Both the position numbers and the translations under genes were made by a program. 44,984 bases of DNA, from assembly GCA_018242045.1 (NCBI GenBank), contig JAFECR010000018.1, positions 59,370 through 104,353 on the forward strand, in the 5' to 3' direction. The stretch is from Pseudomonadota bacterium. GTDB taxonomy: Bacteria; Pseudomonadota; Gammaproteobacteria; Berkiellales; Berkiellaceae. The notes below the pieces were generated by a model. That model saw nothing but the letters and a program-made list of their open reading frames with translations, was not told where the DNA came from and did no database searches. Each line of letters begins with the position of its first letter. Position 1 is the stretch's first letter. Below are positions 8,017 through 15,747 of this stretch, piece by piece.

Positions 8017-8045
8017 ATCATGAGTGATTAATCACTTCATGTCAA
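8017..8045 (-). promoter_or_regulatory. Promoter with palindromic operator-like spacer, for the microcin-like gene
   Basis: On the minus strand a perfect -35 TTGACA (8045-8040) and a -10-like CATGAT (8022-8017) are separated by exactly 17 bases. The spacer contains the perfect 14-bp palindrome AGTGATTAATCACT (8023-8036). A transcript would start about 30 bases before the ATG at 7981. A dimeric repressor is a natural reading of the palindrome, but none is identified. Confidence 0.55.
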
Positions 8046-8094
8046 TGACTTTAATTAAGAAATTTTCAGCAAAAAGTGAAATTACACTAATTAT

Positions 8095-9720
8095 TTACAT
8101 GTTGGTGTAATTTGGGCCATCCCCCCCTTCTGGTGGAACCCAGGTGATATTTTGAGTTGGATCTTTAATGTCGCAGGTTTTGCAGTGTATGCAATTTTGA
8201 GCATTTATTTGTAATTTTTTGTTGCCAGTATCGTCGTTAAGAAATTCATATACACCAGCAGGACAATAGCGCGCTTCAGGGCCTGCGTATTGCTGCCAAT
8301 TTATGGCAATGGCAACTTCAGGATTTTTCAAAATTAAATGGTTAGGTTGATTTTCTTCATGGAAAACATGAGTGCGTGAAACTGAAAGCATTTTATCAAA
8401 ACTTAAAATACCATCAGGTTTAGGATAAGCAATGGGCTGACAATCTTTTGCTTTGTTTAAACAAAGATTATCAACATGATGAGAAAATGTCCAAGGCGCA
8501 TATCCTTGCAAAATATAGGTATCAAACGCAGCATAGACTAAACCCATCCACAACCCTTGGTGAAAAGCAGGGCGGATATTGCGAGCACGATAAAGCTCTT
8601 TCTTTATCCAACTGCGATGGATTTTATCTTTGAAGTTTGTTGCTTCAATAAACTGTTGTTGAATGGCTTCAAAGGCTGCTTCTGCTGCTAATATGCCTGA
8701 TTTTATCGCAGTATGACTTCCTTTAATTTTTGGCACATTTAAGAATCCAGCACTACACCCTATCAACATACCACCGGCAAAAGTAAGCTTAGGCAAAGAC
8801 TGCCAACCTCCTTCGTTGATTGCCCTGGCACCATAACTGATGCATTGGCCATCGCTTAAAAGTGATGCAACATAAGGGTGATGTTTAAAACGCTGGAATT
8901 CTTGATAAGGATCTAAATAGGGATTTTGATAATCCAAGCCAATGACTAATCCTATACTGACAAGATTTTTTCCCCAATGATAAATGAAGCTGCCACCATA
9001 TGTTTTAGAATCTAATGGCCAACCAACAGTGTGCACAACTTTGCCGCTTAGGTGTTTATCAGATTTTATTTCCCAAATTTCTTTTAAACCAATAGCATAA
9101 GTTTGAGGTTGGCTATTTTTAGCTAAATGAAAATGCTGAATCAGTTGTTGACTTAAAGAACCACGACATCCTTCAGCAAAAATGGTTTGTTTTGCAAGCA
9201 AGCGCATGCCTGCTTGAAAAGTACTTTTTGCTTCCCCTTGTTTATTGCGGCCTTTATCGCCAGTGATAACGCCTATCACTTGATTTTGAGCATTAAAAAG
9301 TAGTTGAGTTGCAGCAAAGCCAGGATAGATATCCACACCTAAATTTTCAGCAATTTTTGCCAACCATCGGCATAACTCGCCAAGGCTAATAATATAATTG
9401 CCGTGATTTTTCATTTGAGGTGGGGTGGGTAATTTAAAAGCTTTTTTTGGTGTAAATAACAGAAATTCATCTTGAGTAACAGGGCTTAATAGCGGTGGCG
9501 CTTCTTTTTGCCAATCTGGGATTAATTCATTTAAAGCACGAGGTTCAAAGACAGCACCAGATATTATATGTGCGCCAACCTCAGCCCCTTTTTCTAAAAC
9601 ACAAATACTTGGCTGTTTGTTAGCTTCCCTGCAAAGTTGAGCGTAACGTATGCTTGCCGCTATGCCAGCGGGTCCTGCGCCGACAATGACAACATCAAAC
9701 GACATTTCGTCTTGTGCCAT
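8095..9720 (-). CDS. etfD: Electron transfer flavoprotein-ubiquinone oxidoreductase
   Basis: ETF-QO passes electrons from reduced ETF to ubiquinone at the inner membrane. The 541 residues have an N-terminal FAD dinucleotide motif (VVIVGAGPAGIAASIRYAQL) and a quinone/membrane-associated middle. The C-terminal 4Fe-4S ferredoxin-like domain has cysteines in ARYCPAGVYEF and NCIHCKTCDIKDP, ending PPEGGDGPNY as in mitochondrial ETFDH. Length matches the family. It is divergent from etfBA, its redox partner, across 76 bases. The many acyl-CoA dehydrogenases of this window would feed it. Confidence 0.97.
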   Translation of the reverse strand: MAQDEMSFDVVIVGAGPAGIAASIRYAQLCREANKQPSICVLEKGAEVGAHIISGAVFEPRALNELIPDWQKEAPPLLSPVTQDEFLLFTPKKAFKLPTPPQMKNHGNYIISLGELCRWLAKIAENLGVDIYPGFAATQLLFNAQNQVIGVITGDKGRNKQGEAKSTFQAGMRLLAKQTIFAEGCRGSLSQQLIQHFHLAKNSQPQTYAIGLKEIWEIKSDKHLSGKVVHTVGWPLDSKTYGGSFIYHWGKNLVSIGLVIGLDYQNPYLDPYQEFQRFKHHPYVASLLSDGQCISYGARAINEGGWQSLPKLTFAGGMLIGCSAGFLNVPKIKGSHTAIKSGILAAEAAFEAIQQQFIEATNFKDKIHRSWIKKELYRARNIRPAFHQGLWMGLVYAAFDTYILQGYAPWTFSHHVDNLCLNKAKDCQPIAYPKPDGILSFDKMLSVSRTHVFHEENQPNHLILKNPEVAIAINWQQYAGPEARYCPAGVYEFLNDDTGNKKLQINAQNCIHCKTCDIKDPTQNITWVPPEGGDGPNYTNM

Positions 9721-9744
9721 AAGATATCCTTAATTGCGACTGGT

Positions 9745-9752
9745 ATTATAAT
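9745..9752. promoter_or_regulatory. Shared -10-like ATTATAAT between etfQO and etfB
   Basis: The string ATTATAAT contains TATAAT on both strands in the 76-base divergent gap, so it could serve either direction. No convincing -35 is found on either side. Confidence 0.3.
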
Positions 9753-9796
9753 GAAATAACAGATCCTGGGATGTTAGCATGACTTAAGGAGGTGGC

Positions 9797-10552
9797 ATGA
9801 AAGTTTTAGTGCCTATCAAACGTGTGATTGATCCTAACGTTAAAATTCGAGTGCGTTCCGATGAGCAAGGTGTCGATCTTTTAAATGTTAAAATGTCCAT
9901 TAATCCGTTTGATGAAATTGCCATTGAAGAGGCCGTTCGCTGGAAGGAAGCAGGCTTAATAACTGAGATTGTAGTCATAACCATAGGTCAACAAATCACC
10001 CAAGAAAGTTTAAGAGCCGCCTTAGCGCTTGGGGCAGATAGGGCTATTCAAGTGCAAACAGAAAAGCAGTGGGAACCGATAAACATTGCCAAAATCTTAT
10101 GTGCAATTGCAAAGCAAGAACAACCCCAAATCATTATTTTGGGTAAGCAAGCGATTGATGATGATTGCAATCAAACGGGGCAAATGTTGGCAGCATTATT
10201 AAAGTGGCCACAAGCTACTTTTGCCTCAAAAATTGTTTTCGCTGATGATAAAAAAACGGTGGAAGTAACACGCGAAGTGGATGATGGTGTTGAGGTTTTA
10301 AATCTCCATTTACCTTTAGTTATCACCACGGATTTGCGCTTAAATGAACCTCGTTATGCCTCTTTGCCCAATATTATGCAAGCCAAGCGTAAATCATTAA
10401 ACATAATAAACTTAGATGATTTAAACGTGAGCCTTAAATCTCATTTAAAAGTGCTTGGGGTAACCTCACCACCTGCGAGAAAAGCAGGTAAAATGGTTAA
10501 AGATGTTGCAGAATTGATTCATTGCTTGCGCGATGTGGAAAAGGTGATTTGA
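9797..10552 (+). CDS. etfB: Electron transfer flavoprotein beta subunit
   Basis: EtfB binds AMP and pairs with EtfA to accept electrons from acyl-CoA dehydrogenases. The 251-residue sequence starts MKVLVPIKRVIDPNVKIRV and contains the ETF beta signature region VEVTREVDDGVEVL, the normal length and features of group I ETF. A very strong ribosome binding site, TAAGGAGGT (9785-9793), precedes the ATG. etfA begins one base after its stop, so the two are co-translated. It is divergent from the quinone oxidoreductase gene. Confidence 0.97.
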   Translation: MKVLVPIKRVIDPNVKIRVRSDEQGVDLLNVKMSINPFDEIAIEEAVRWKEAGLITEIVVITIGQQITQESLRAALALGADRAIQVQTEKQWEPINIAKILCAIAKQEQPQIIILGKQAIDDDCNQTGQMLAALLKWPQATFASKIVFADDKKTVEVTREVDDGVEVLNLHLPLVITTDLRLNEPRYASLPNIMQAKRKSLNIINLDDLNVSLKSHLKVLGVTSPPARKAGKMVKDVAELIHCLRDVEKVI

Positions 10553-10553
10553 T

Positions 10554-11504
10554 ATGACTAAAGTATTGGTTGTTGCTGAATATCATCATGGAGAACTTTG
10601 TTCTGCGACAAAAGCGACTATGGGCGCTGCTTTGAAATTAGCAGCGAAATATGATGTTTTGCTTGTCTGTGCCAAGGACACGATGAGCGAAGCATTGGCT
10701 CAATTAACCGGGGTAAATAGGATCAGCGTTTTTACGCATGCATGTTTTTCTCATATTCTGGCAGAAGATATTGCGAATGTGATTGTTGAAATTGCTAAAG
10801 AATATACCCATATTTTAGCCCCCGCTTCTACCTTTGGTAAAAACTGTTTGCCGCGAGTGGCGGCAATGCTTGATGTTGCGCAAGTGTCAGATGTTTGTGC
10901 CATAGAAAATGAGAATGTGTTTATCAGGCCAATTTATGCAGGGAATGCGTTTGAGAAAGTACAATCGTTGGATAACATTAAAGTGCTCACGATTCGTCCG
11001 ACTGCTTTTGCGCCAACGACCACTGCTGCTACAAAAGCCCCAGTTGCAACCTTAAATTGTACTTTTCAACCGACGCAAAGTGTGCTGTTTAAAAGAGAAG
11101 AAACACCCACGTTAACTCGACCTGAATTAACTGCTGCTAAAATTATTATTTCCGGTGGGCGAGGTTTTAAAAGCAAAGATAATTTTAAAATGCTCGAATC
11201 ATTGGCTGATAAGTTAGGTGCGGCGATTGGCGCAAGTAGAGCTGCCGTCGATGCCGGTTTTGTCCCTAATGATTTTCAAGTGGGACAAACAGGCAAGGTG
11301 GTGGCGCCAAGTTTATACATTGCCATTGGGATATCAGGCGCTATTCAACACCTTGCAGGTATGAAAGACAGTAAAATTATTGTGGCCATTAATAAAGATC
11401 CTGAAGCGCCGATTTTTCAAGTGGCAGATTATGGCTTAGTGGGCGATCTTTTTACTTTAATACCCGAGCTTGAAGCGGCATTATTGCAAAATCCATCGCC
11501 ATAA
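10554..11504 (+). CDS. etfA: Electron transfer flavoprotein alpha subunit
   Basis: EtfA carries the FAD of the ETF heterodimer. The C-terminal FAD domain is clear: SGGRGFKSKDNFKMLESLAD, then GASRAAVDAGFVPNDFQVGQ and VVAPSLYIAIGISGAIQH, then AINKDPEAPIFQVADYGLVGDL. Length (316) is normal. It directly follows etfB. Its last 24 bases overlap convergently with the end of the phosphate transporter gene on the other strand, which leaves no room for a separate terminator. Confidence 0.97.
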   Translation: MTKVLVVAEYHHGELCSATKATMGAALKLAAKYDVLLVCAKDTMSEALAQLTGVNRISVFTHACFSHILAEDIANVIVEIAKEYTHILAPASTFGKNCLPRVAAMLDVAQVSDVCAIENENVFIRPIYAGNAFEKVQSLDNIKVLTIRPTAFAPTTTAATKAPVATLNCTFQPTQSVLFKREETPTLTRPELTAAKIIISGGRGFKSKDNFKMLESLADKLGAAIGASRAAVDAGFVPNDFQVGQTGKVVAPSLYIAIGISGAIQHLAGMKDSKIIVAINKDPEAPIFQVADYGLVGDLFTLIPELEAALLQNPSP

Positions 11505-12476
11505 AACGTAGATCCCACCTGATAAAAAGAAAGTAATGGGTAAGGTTAACACCCATGAGCCGACAATATTACCAATGATTTTCAGATTTAAAGCTGATAA
11601 TCTTTGAGCCGAACCAACCCCCATAATAGAAGTAGTAATGGTATGGGTGGTAGAAATAGGGATCCCAAAGTGGGCAGTGAGAAATAAAACAGAGCCACTG
11701 GTCGCTTCTGCTGCAAATCCTTGGATAGGTTTAACCTTCACAATTTTTGAGCCTACCGTGCGAATAATCTTCCAACCACCGGCAACGGTGCCCAAACCCA
11801 TGGCAATTGCGCAAGCAATGATAATCCAATCGTAAACTTCAAAAGGAGTTTGATAATATGTAGCACAAGCAAGTGCAATAATACCCATGGTTTTTTGCGC
11901 ATCATTTGCGCCATGGGTGATGGCAAGATATCCTGAAGATAAAATTTGTCCTTTGCTAAAAAGTGCGTTAATTTTGGGTAAACTGACTTTATGAAATAAC
12001 CAATATAAAGCAATCATGATGAAATACCCACCAATAAATCCCATCAAAGGGGAGGTAAACATGGGAATAATCACTTTGTTGGTAATAACAGGCCAATTAA
12101 GGTTTTGACTACTTGTTGCAAATGCGGTTGCACCCATGAGTGAACCCATTAAAGCATGAGAGGAACTTGAAGGAAGCCCCTTGTACCAAGTTAATAAATT
12201 CCAAACTATGGCACTAGATAAAGCTGCTAAAAGCACTTCAGAGGTGACGGCTTGCCCATCGACTAAACCAGCTCCCACTGTTGCTGCAACTTGCGTTCCC
12301 AATAAGGCACCAATAAAGTTGAGGATAGCGCCATAAATAACAGCAACACGAGGAGAAAGTACTTTAGTTGAAACAACAGTTGCAATTGCATTAGCGGCAT
12401 CATGAAAACCATTAATATAATCAAATATTAATGCCAATGTCACCACTGAAACAAACAATAAAAAAGCTAATTCCAT
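11481..12476 (-). CDS. pit: Inorganic phosphate transporter, PiT family
   Basis: A low-affinity, cation-coupled phosphate permease of the inner membrane. Both halves of the internal repeat are visible: FDYINGFHDAANAIATVVST near the N-terminus and GYLAITHGANDAQKTMGIIA near the middle, the conserved phosphate-binding signatures, with about ten hydrophobic helices. At 331 residues it is a short PiT without the long cytosolic loop of E. coli PitA. It lies 17 bases downstream of a DUF47/PhoU-like gene, a common pairing in which the DUF47 protein modulates the transporter. It overlaps the etfA 3' end by 24 bases. Confidence 0.95.
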   Translation of the reverse strand: MELAFLLFVSVVTLALIFDYINGFHDAANAIATVVSTKVLSPRVAVIYGAILNFIGALLGTQVAATVGAGLVDGQAVTSEVLLAALSSAIVWNLLTWYKGLPSSSSHALMGSLMGATAFATSSQNLNWPVITNKVIIPMFTSPLMGFIGGYFIMIALYWLFHKVSLPKINALFSKGQILSSGYLAITHGANDAQKTMGIIALACATYYQTPFEVYDWIIIACAIAMGLGTVAGGWKIIRTVGSKIVKVKPIQGFAAEATSGSVLFLTAHFGIPISTTHTITTSIMGVGSAQRLSALNLKIIGNIVGSWVLTLPITFFLSGGIYVLWRWILQ

Positions 12477-12493
12477 AGTTTATCCGCGTTGAG

Positions 12494-13132
12494 TTAAGAA
12501 TGTTTAAGAACCACTTCTAAAATGACATTGGCTACATCACGGTGCCTATCGACGATGCTTTCCATCAAGTTGTACATTTCTTTGCGGATCAGGATTTGCT
12601 TAAAATCATTTTCATAGTGATATAAATCGATGGTGAGCTGATTAAGGAGTTGATCAGTATTGGCTTCAATATTATGAATAAGGGCACATTTATCATGCAC
12701 TGGTTTAGAGTCTTTTATCTTCTTTAAATTTATTACTAAATCATGCACGACATCGGAAGCCTCAACCATATTGCTCGTTAATTTGAAAAAATCATTTTGA
12801 AAAGGACGCAACTGAAAGGCAATCAGTCTTTCTTGGGCTTTCTCGCAAATCTTTAAAATTTTGTACAAGCCTCTTGATAAACGATGAATATCTTCATGAT
12901 CAAATGGTGTCATGAGCGCGCGACTTAGCCTTTCGGTGATCTCATAGGTGATATCTTTGGCTTTGTGTTTGGCGTTTTCAATTTCTCTGGCAAGTTTATA
13001 GGCTTGTTCTCTATCTTCTTCTATCGTTAAGTCTTTGAGTAGATGGATTGATTTGTTTGAAAGCTCACTTGTCTGTGTGAGAAGTTCAAAGAATTTGTGA
13101 TCTTGTGGAAGGAAGTTAAGACCAAAAAACAT
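12494..13132 (-). CDS. DUF47 (TIGR00153-type) PhoU-like partner of the phosphate transporter
   Basis: This 212-residue all-helical, charged protein has the PhoU-like DUF47 pattern: LPQDHKFFELLTQTSELS at the N-terminus, EIENAKHKAKDITYEITERL in the middle and a C-terminal helix ending ANVILEVVLKHS. Such proteins are usually encoded with PiT transporters and are thought to regulate phosphate uptake. A GGAGG ribosome binding site (13143-13147) lies nine bases before the ATG. No PHO box is recognised upstream. Confidence 0.9.
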   Translation of the reverse strand: MFFGLNFLPQDHKFFELLTQTSELSNKSIHLLKDLTIEEDREQAYKLAREIENAKHKAKDITYEITERLSRALMTPFDHEDIHRLSRGLYKILKICEKAQERLIAFQLRPFQNDFFKLTSNMVEASDVVHDLVINLKKIKDSKPVHDKCALIHNIEANTDQLLNQLTIDLYHYENDFKQILIRKEMYNLMESIVDRHRDVANVILEVVLKHS

Positions 13133-13262
13133 AGAGTTAATCCTCCAACATATTGCTTGGAAAGTGAAACTGAGCGAAGTATCGCTTTAACATGGCCTAG
13201 ACACAAGAGATTATGTTGCTCTTGGTCGATTGTACTCATTTTAAATGACTCTGAGCGCTAAG

Positions 13263-13730
13263 TTACCACACTTCACTGGGAGGTAGCCCTTGTAGCACTT
13301 CTTGTATACGCCGGATCGTGCTTGCAGTGGTGTTGGACGGGAGGTTGTTCAGATCAAACCAACGCGCCTCTTTGATTTCAGCACAGGGCTTGGCTTTTGT
13401 TGGGAGTGTAAACGTTTTAATAATAAAAAGCATGGGATAATCGTTTGCCCCTAAAACCTGGTGGGCATAGATGGCAAATAGTATCGGGTTTTCATCGACA
13501 ATCAAACCCGTTTCCTCTTCTATTTCGCGTATGACGGCGGCTTTCGGGGTTTCCCCAGCTTTAACCCCACCACCAGGTAAGTGCCAGCCTGGCATATAAG
13601 TATGTTCTACTAAAAGCACTTGCTGCTGTTGATTTATTATCAAACCCTTAACACCAATCGTTGTCATGCTTAATAGGCGTTGTAAGCGACGTCTTATAAG
13701 AGTGGCAATTTTATAGAATGTTTGAATCAT
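13263..13730 (-). CDS. Nudix hydrolase
   Basis: A pyrophosphohydrolase of unknown substrate. The complete Nudix box G-x5-E-x7-REU-xEE-xGU is present at residues 54-76 (from GGVKAGETPKAAVIREIEEE onward), preceded by MPGWHLPGGG. I start at the ATG at 13730 (155 residues). The frame extends to a TTG six codons earlier, and neither has a good ribosome binding site. The basic amphipathic N-terminus (FYKIATLIRRRLQRLLS) occurs in other Nudix proteins of this size. It stands alone between the phosphate genes and a repeat region. Confidence 0.9.
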   Translation of the reverse strand: MIQTFYKIATLIRRRLQRLLSMTTIGVKGLIINQQQQVLLVEHTYMPGWHLPGGGVKAGETPKAAVIREIEEETGLIVDENPILFAIYAHQVLGANDYPMLFIIKTFTLPTKAKPCAEIKEARWFDLNNLPSNTTASTIRRIQEVLQGLPPSEVW

Positions 13731-13748
13731 CTGCAGGTACCATAACAA

Positions 13749-13922
13749 AATGAAATGAGTTTAGGCGTATTTCAAAGAAAAAAAAAGAGCATAATGCGCA
13801 GCAGTATGAACTTAGAATGGCTTTGCTTTTCCTGGAATACCTAGGTATATTTTTGCTCGAGAAGAAAATGGCCTTTGTTTATATATAGTTTATTAGATAA
13901 CAACTTGTTCTATGTAGCTTTA
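13749..13922. other. Intergenic stretch without a recognised gene
   Basis: AT-rich, with no convincing coding frame. The only structure noted is a perfect 12-bp palindrome, ATACCTAGGTAT (13837-13848). Together with the adjacent repeats it makes a gene-free stretch of about 420 bases. Confidence 0.5.
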
Positions 13923-14011
13923 GCGAATCCCCAGGAGTGTACGCTTTGGTACAGGGACCGTGGTGAGAGAGTGCAGGCAACAATGCCTAAATTTAAAGTG
14001 GAAAGCGTATA
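13923..14011 (+). repeat. MITE copy B, 5'-truncated
   Basis: It begins inside the shared core (GCGAATCCCCAGGAGTGTAC) and ends in GCGTATA. About 40 bases of the left end are missing. It shares a TA with the next copy, so the two are fused head to tail. Confidence 0.85.
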
Positions 14012-14138
14012 TACTCGCACCAGTTTGAATTTAGGCGAGGCGCCAAACGAACGAATCCCCAGGAGTGTACGCTTTGGTACAGGATTGGGGTGAGAGAGTG
14101 CAGGCAACAATGCCTAAATTTAAAGTGGAAAGAGTATA
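14010..14138 (+). repeat. MITE copy C, complete 129-bp element
   Basis: The best complete copy. The left end TATACTCGCACCAGTTTGAA and the reverse complement of the right end, TATACTCTTTCCACTTTAAA, agree at most positions, giving about 27-bp imperfect terminal inverted repeats. No transposase frame fits inside. The shared TA with copy B suggests a TA target. The last base is the first base of the AAAGGAG ribosome binding site of the next gene. Confidence 0.9.
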
Positions 14139-14150
14139 AAGGAGTACCCC

Positions 14151-15026
14151 ATGCAAATGACAAGAACACTGTTAGATTCCGCATTCGAATTTGTAAGCCG
14201 TAACAGACAACACCTCATTTTGTCAGGGTTAACAATAGGTGGTTTTTTTGCTTTTGGAGAATATACAACCGTACCGGTTGTCAATTTTGTAAATCAATTA
14301 TTACCAGCACAACTTGGCACAGTTTCAAATAGTTTGTTTACTAGAATATCGGTATCTGTGATTGAAGGTGTCTTATATTATGGATCGGTGTTCTCCGGGG
14401 CATGGCTTGCAATCCAACCTTTTAAAGCAAGAAAACTTGAAAAACAAAAGGCAGAACTTGAAAAGCAAAATGAAGCGCTTGAAAAAAATGTAATGGAATA
14501 TAAAGCAAAAGAAACAGAATTTAATACTAAGGTTGAAGAACTTAGTAAAAAAGCATTAGATCTTTTTGGAAAACAATCAGAATTCGATGAGAACGTAAGG
14601 CAGCATCAAACAAAAGTAGCTAATACAGCCAAAAACTTTTTAGAAAGAGAAAAGTTATTGGAAGATAAAGAAAATGAATTAAATGAAAGACAAAAATTAA
14701 TAACTGAACAAGAAAATAATTTGCAAACAATTGAACAATCCATCGAGCAACCTGCAACACCTCAAGCAGCACAAGAGCCAGTTCAAACACAAAGAAATGA
14801 AGAAGAAGGCGACTTCGCTGCTAAAATTAATCATGAGGTGCCACAAGTAGGAAATTTAAATTCGGATCCACAACCTGTTCAAGCGTATGTTCCTAACTAT
14901 GCCGGCACACAAGAAAGACTAAAAACACCTCCTGCATCCCCTATTCCTGAAGAATTTACTCAATATAATCTCCCCCCTCAAGAATACAGACAAGGCACAA
15001 GAAGTCGTTCAAAAAGCCCTCACTGA
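14151..15026 (+). CDS. Membrane-anchored coiled-coil protein, unknown function (effector-like)
   Basis: I do not recognise a family. The 291-residue protein has two hydrophobic segments (about residues 21-37 and 67-88), then a long charged heptad-like region (about 91-205, repeated EKQKAELEKQNEALEKN patterns). A Pro/Gln-rich low-complexity tail follows (206-291), ending in basic GTRSRSKSPH. Hydrophobic hairpin plus coiled coil plus disordered tail is common among secreted or inclusion-membrane effectors of intracellular bacteria, but secretion is inferred only. The ribosome binding site AAAGGAG (14138-14144) is well spaced from the ATG. The whole leader consists of tandem MITE copies. Confidence 0.8.
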   Translation: MQMTRTLLDSAFEFVSRNRQHLILSGLTIGGFFAFGEYTTVPVVNFVNQLLPAQLGTVSNSLFTRISVSVIEGVLYYGSVFSGAWLAIQPFKARKLEKQKAELEKQNEALEKNVMEYKAKETEFNTKVEELSKKALDLFGKQSEFDENVRQHQTKVANTAKNFLEREKLLEDKENELNERQKLITEQENNLQTIEQSIEQPATPQAAQEPVQTQRNEEEGDFAAKINHEVPQVGNLNSDPQPVQAYVPNYAGTQERLKTPPASPIPEEFTQYNLPPQEYRQGTRSRSKSPH

Positions 15027-15051
15027 TCTTGTTTATTTTCTGCTGCCTACT

Positions 15052-15073
15052 TCCCGCGTGAACGCGCGCGGGA
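15052..15073 (+). terminator. GC-rich hairpin between convergent genes
   Basis: TCCCGCG (15052-15058) and CGCGGGA (15067-15073) form a 7-bp GC stem with an 8-base loop between the coiled-coil gene and maiA. There is no clear U-tract. A second stem, ATGCCTT/AAGGCAT (15086-15104), lies across the maiA stop codon. Either could end transcription. Confidence 0.4.
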
Positions 15074-15090
15074 CCCATTATTGTCATGCC

Positions 15091-15741
15091 TTATGGCAAG
15101 GCATCTGGTTGCTGTTCAGGTTGTGCTTTGATAAATGCGGGAATTTTCTGGCAATGCTGATAAATATGATAGATCAGCGGATAATGATTGAAAGAAAAAT
15201 CAAAGCGCAGCGCATTGTATACTTGAGGGATCAAGCAAATATCAGCAAGACTGGGAGTTTCGCCAAAACAAAAGACACCCTTAATAGGATTTTGCTGCAA
15301 AAGCATTTCAATCGTTTTAAAACCTGCTCTTAGCCAATGAAAATACCAATCAGTTTTTTGTTCATCGGAAACTTCGATTTCATGCTTTAAGTATTTTAAA
15401 ACCCGTAAATTATTTAAGGGGTGAATATCACAAGCAATGATTTGAGCAAAAGCGCGTACTTTTGCTTTTAGCAAAGGATCTTGGGGCAAAAGCGCTGGCA
15501 GCGGTTTTGTTTCTTCCAGATATTCTATAATGGCAAGAGATTGAGTCAAAACAATATTTTGGCTGGGATCTTGCAGCGTTGGCACTAACTTTTGTGGATT
15601 TAGGGCGGCATATTCCGCAGTTACTTGTTCGTTTTTGACAAGGTGAATGGGGATCTGTTTATAAGGAATTTCCTTCAAATTAAGGGCAATACGCACGCGA
15701 TAACAGGCGCTTGATCTAAAATAGTCATAAAGTTCAAACAT
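15091..15741 (-). CDS. maiA: Maleylacetoacetate isomerase (zeta-class GST)
   Basis: This enzyme isomerises maleylacetoacetate to fumarylacetoacetate using glutathione in tyrosine degradation. The 216 residues start with the zeta-GST motif: YFRSSACYRVRIALNLKEI carries the catalytic SSxCxRVRIAL pattern. LNPQKLVPTL and QSLAIIEYLEE (glutathione site) follow, with an all-alpha C-terminal domain. It is the last gene of hpd-fahA-maiA, six bases after the hydrolase gene. Length is normal. Confidence 0.95.
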   Translation of the reverse strand: MFELYDYFRSSACYRVRIALNLKEIPYKQIPIHLVKNEQVTAEYAALNPQKLVPTLQDPSQNIVLTQSLAIIEYLEETKPLPALLPQDPLLKAKVRAFAQIIACDIHPLNNLRVLKYLKHEIEVSDEQKTDWYFHWLRAGFKTIEMLLQQNPIKGVFCFGETPSLADICLIPQVYNALRFDFSFNHYPLIYHIYQHCQKIPAFIKAQPEQQPDALP

Positions 15742-15747
15742 GCGATT

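Noticed and set aside
13875..14110. Open frames on both strands across the tandem repeats (about 65-72 codons)
   Set aside because: They consist almost entirely of MITE sequence; the same peptide fragments recur wherever the element lies, in either orientation, with no ribosome binding site. They follow from the repeat, not from a gene.
13923..14138. Tandem similar units resembling a CRISPR or satellite array
   Set aside because: Only two units, 129 bp long, sharing a TA and terminal inverted repeats. There are no short repeats with unique spacers, and other copies are dispersed.
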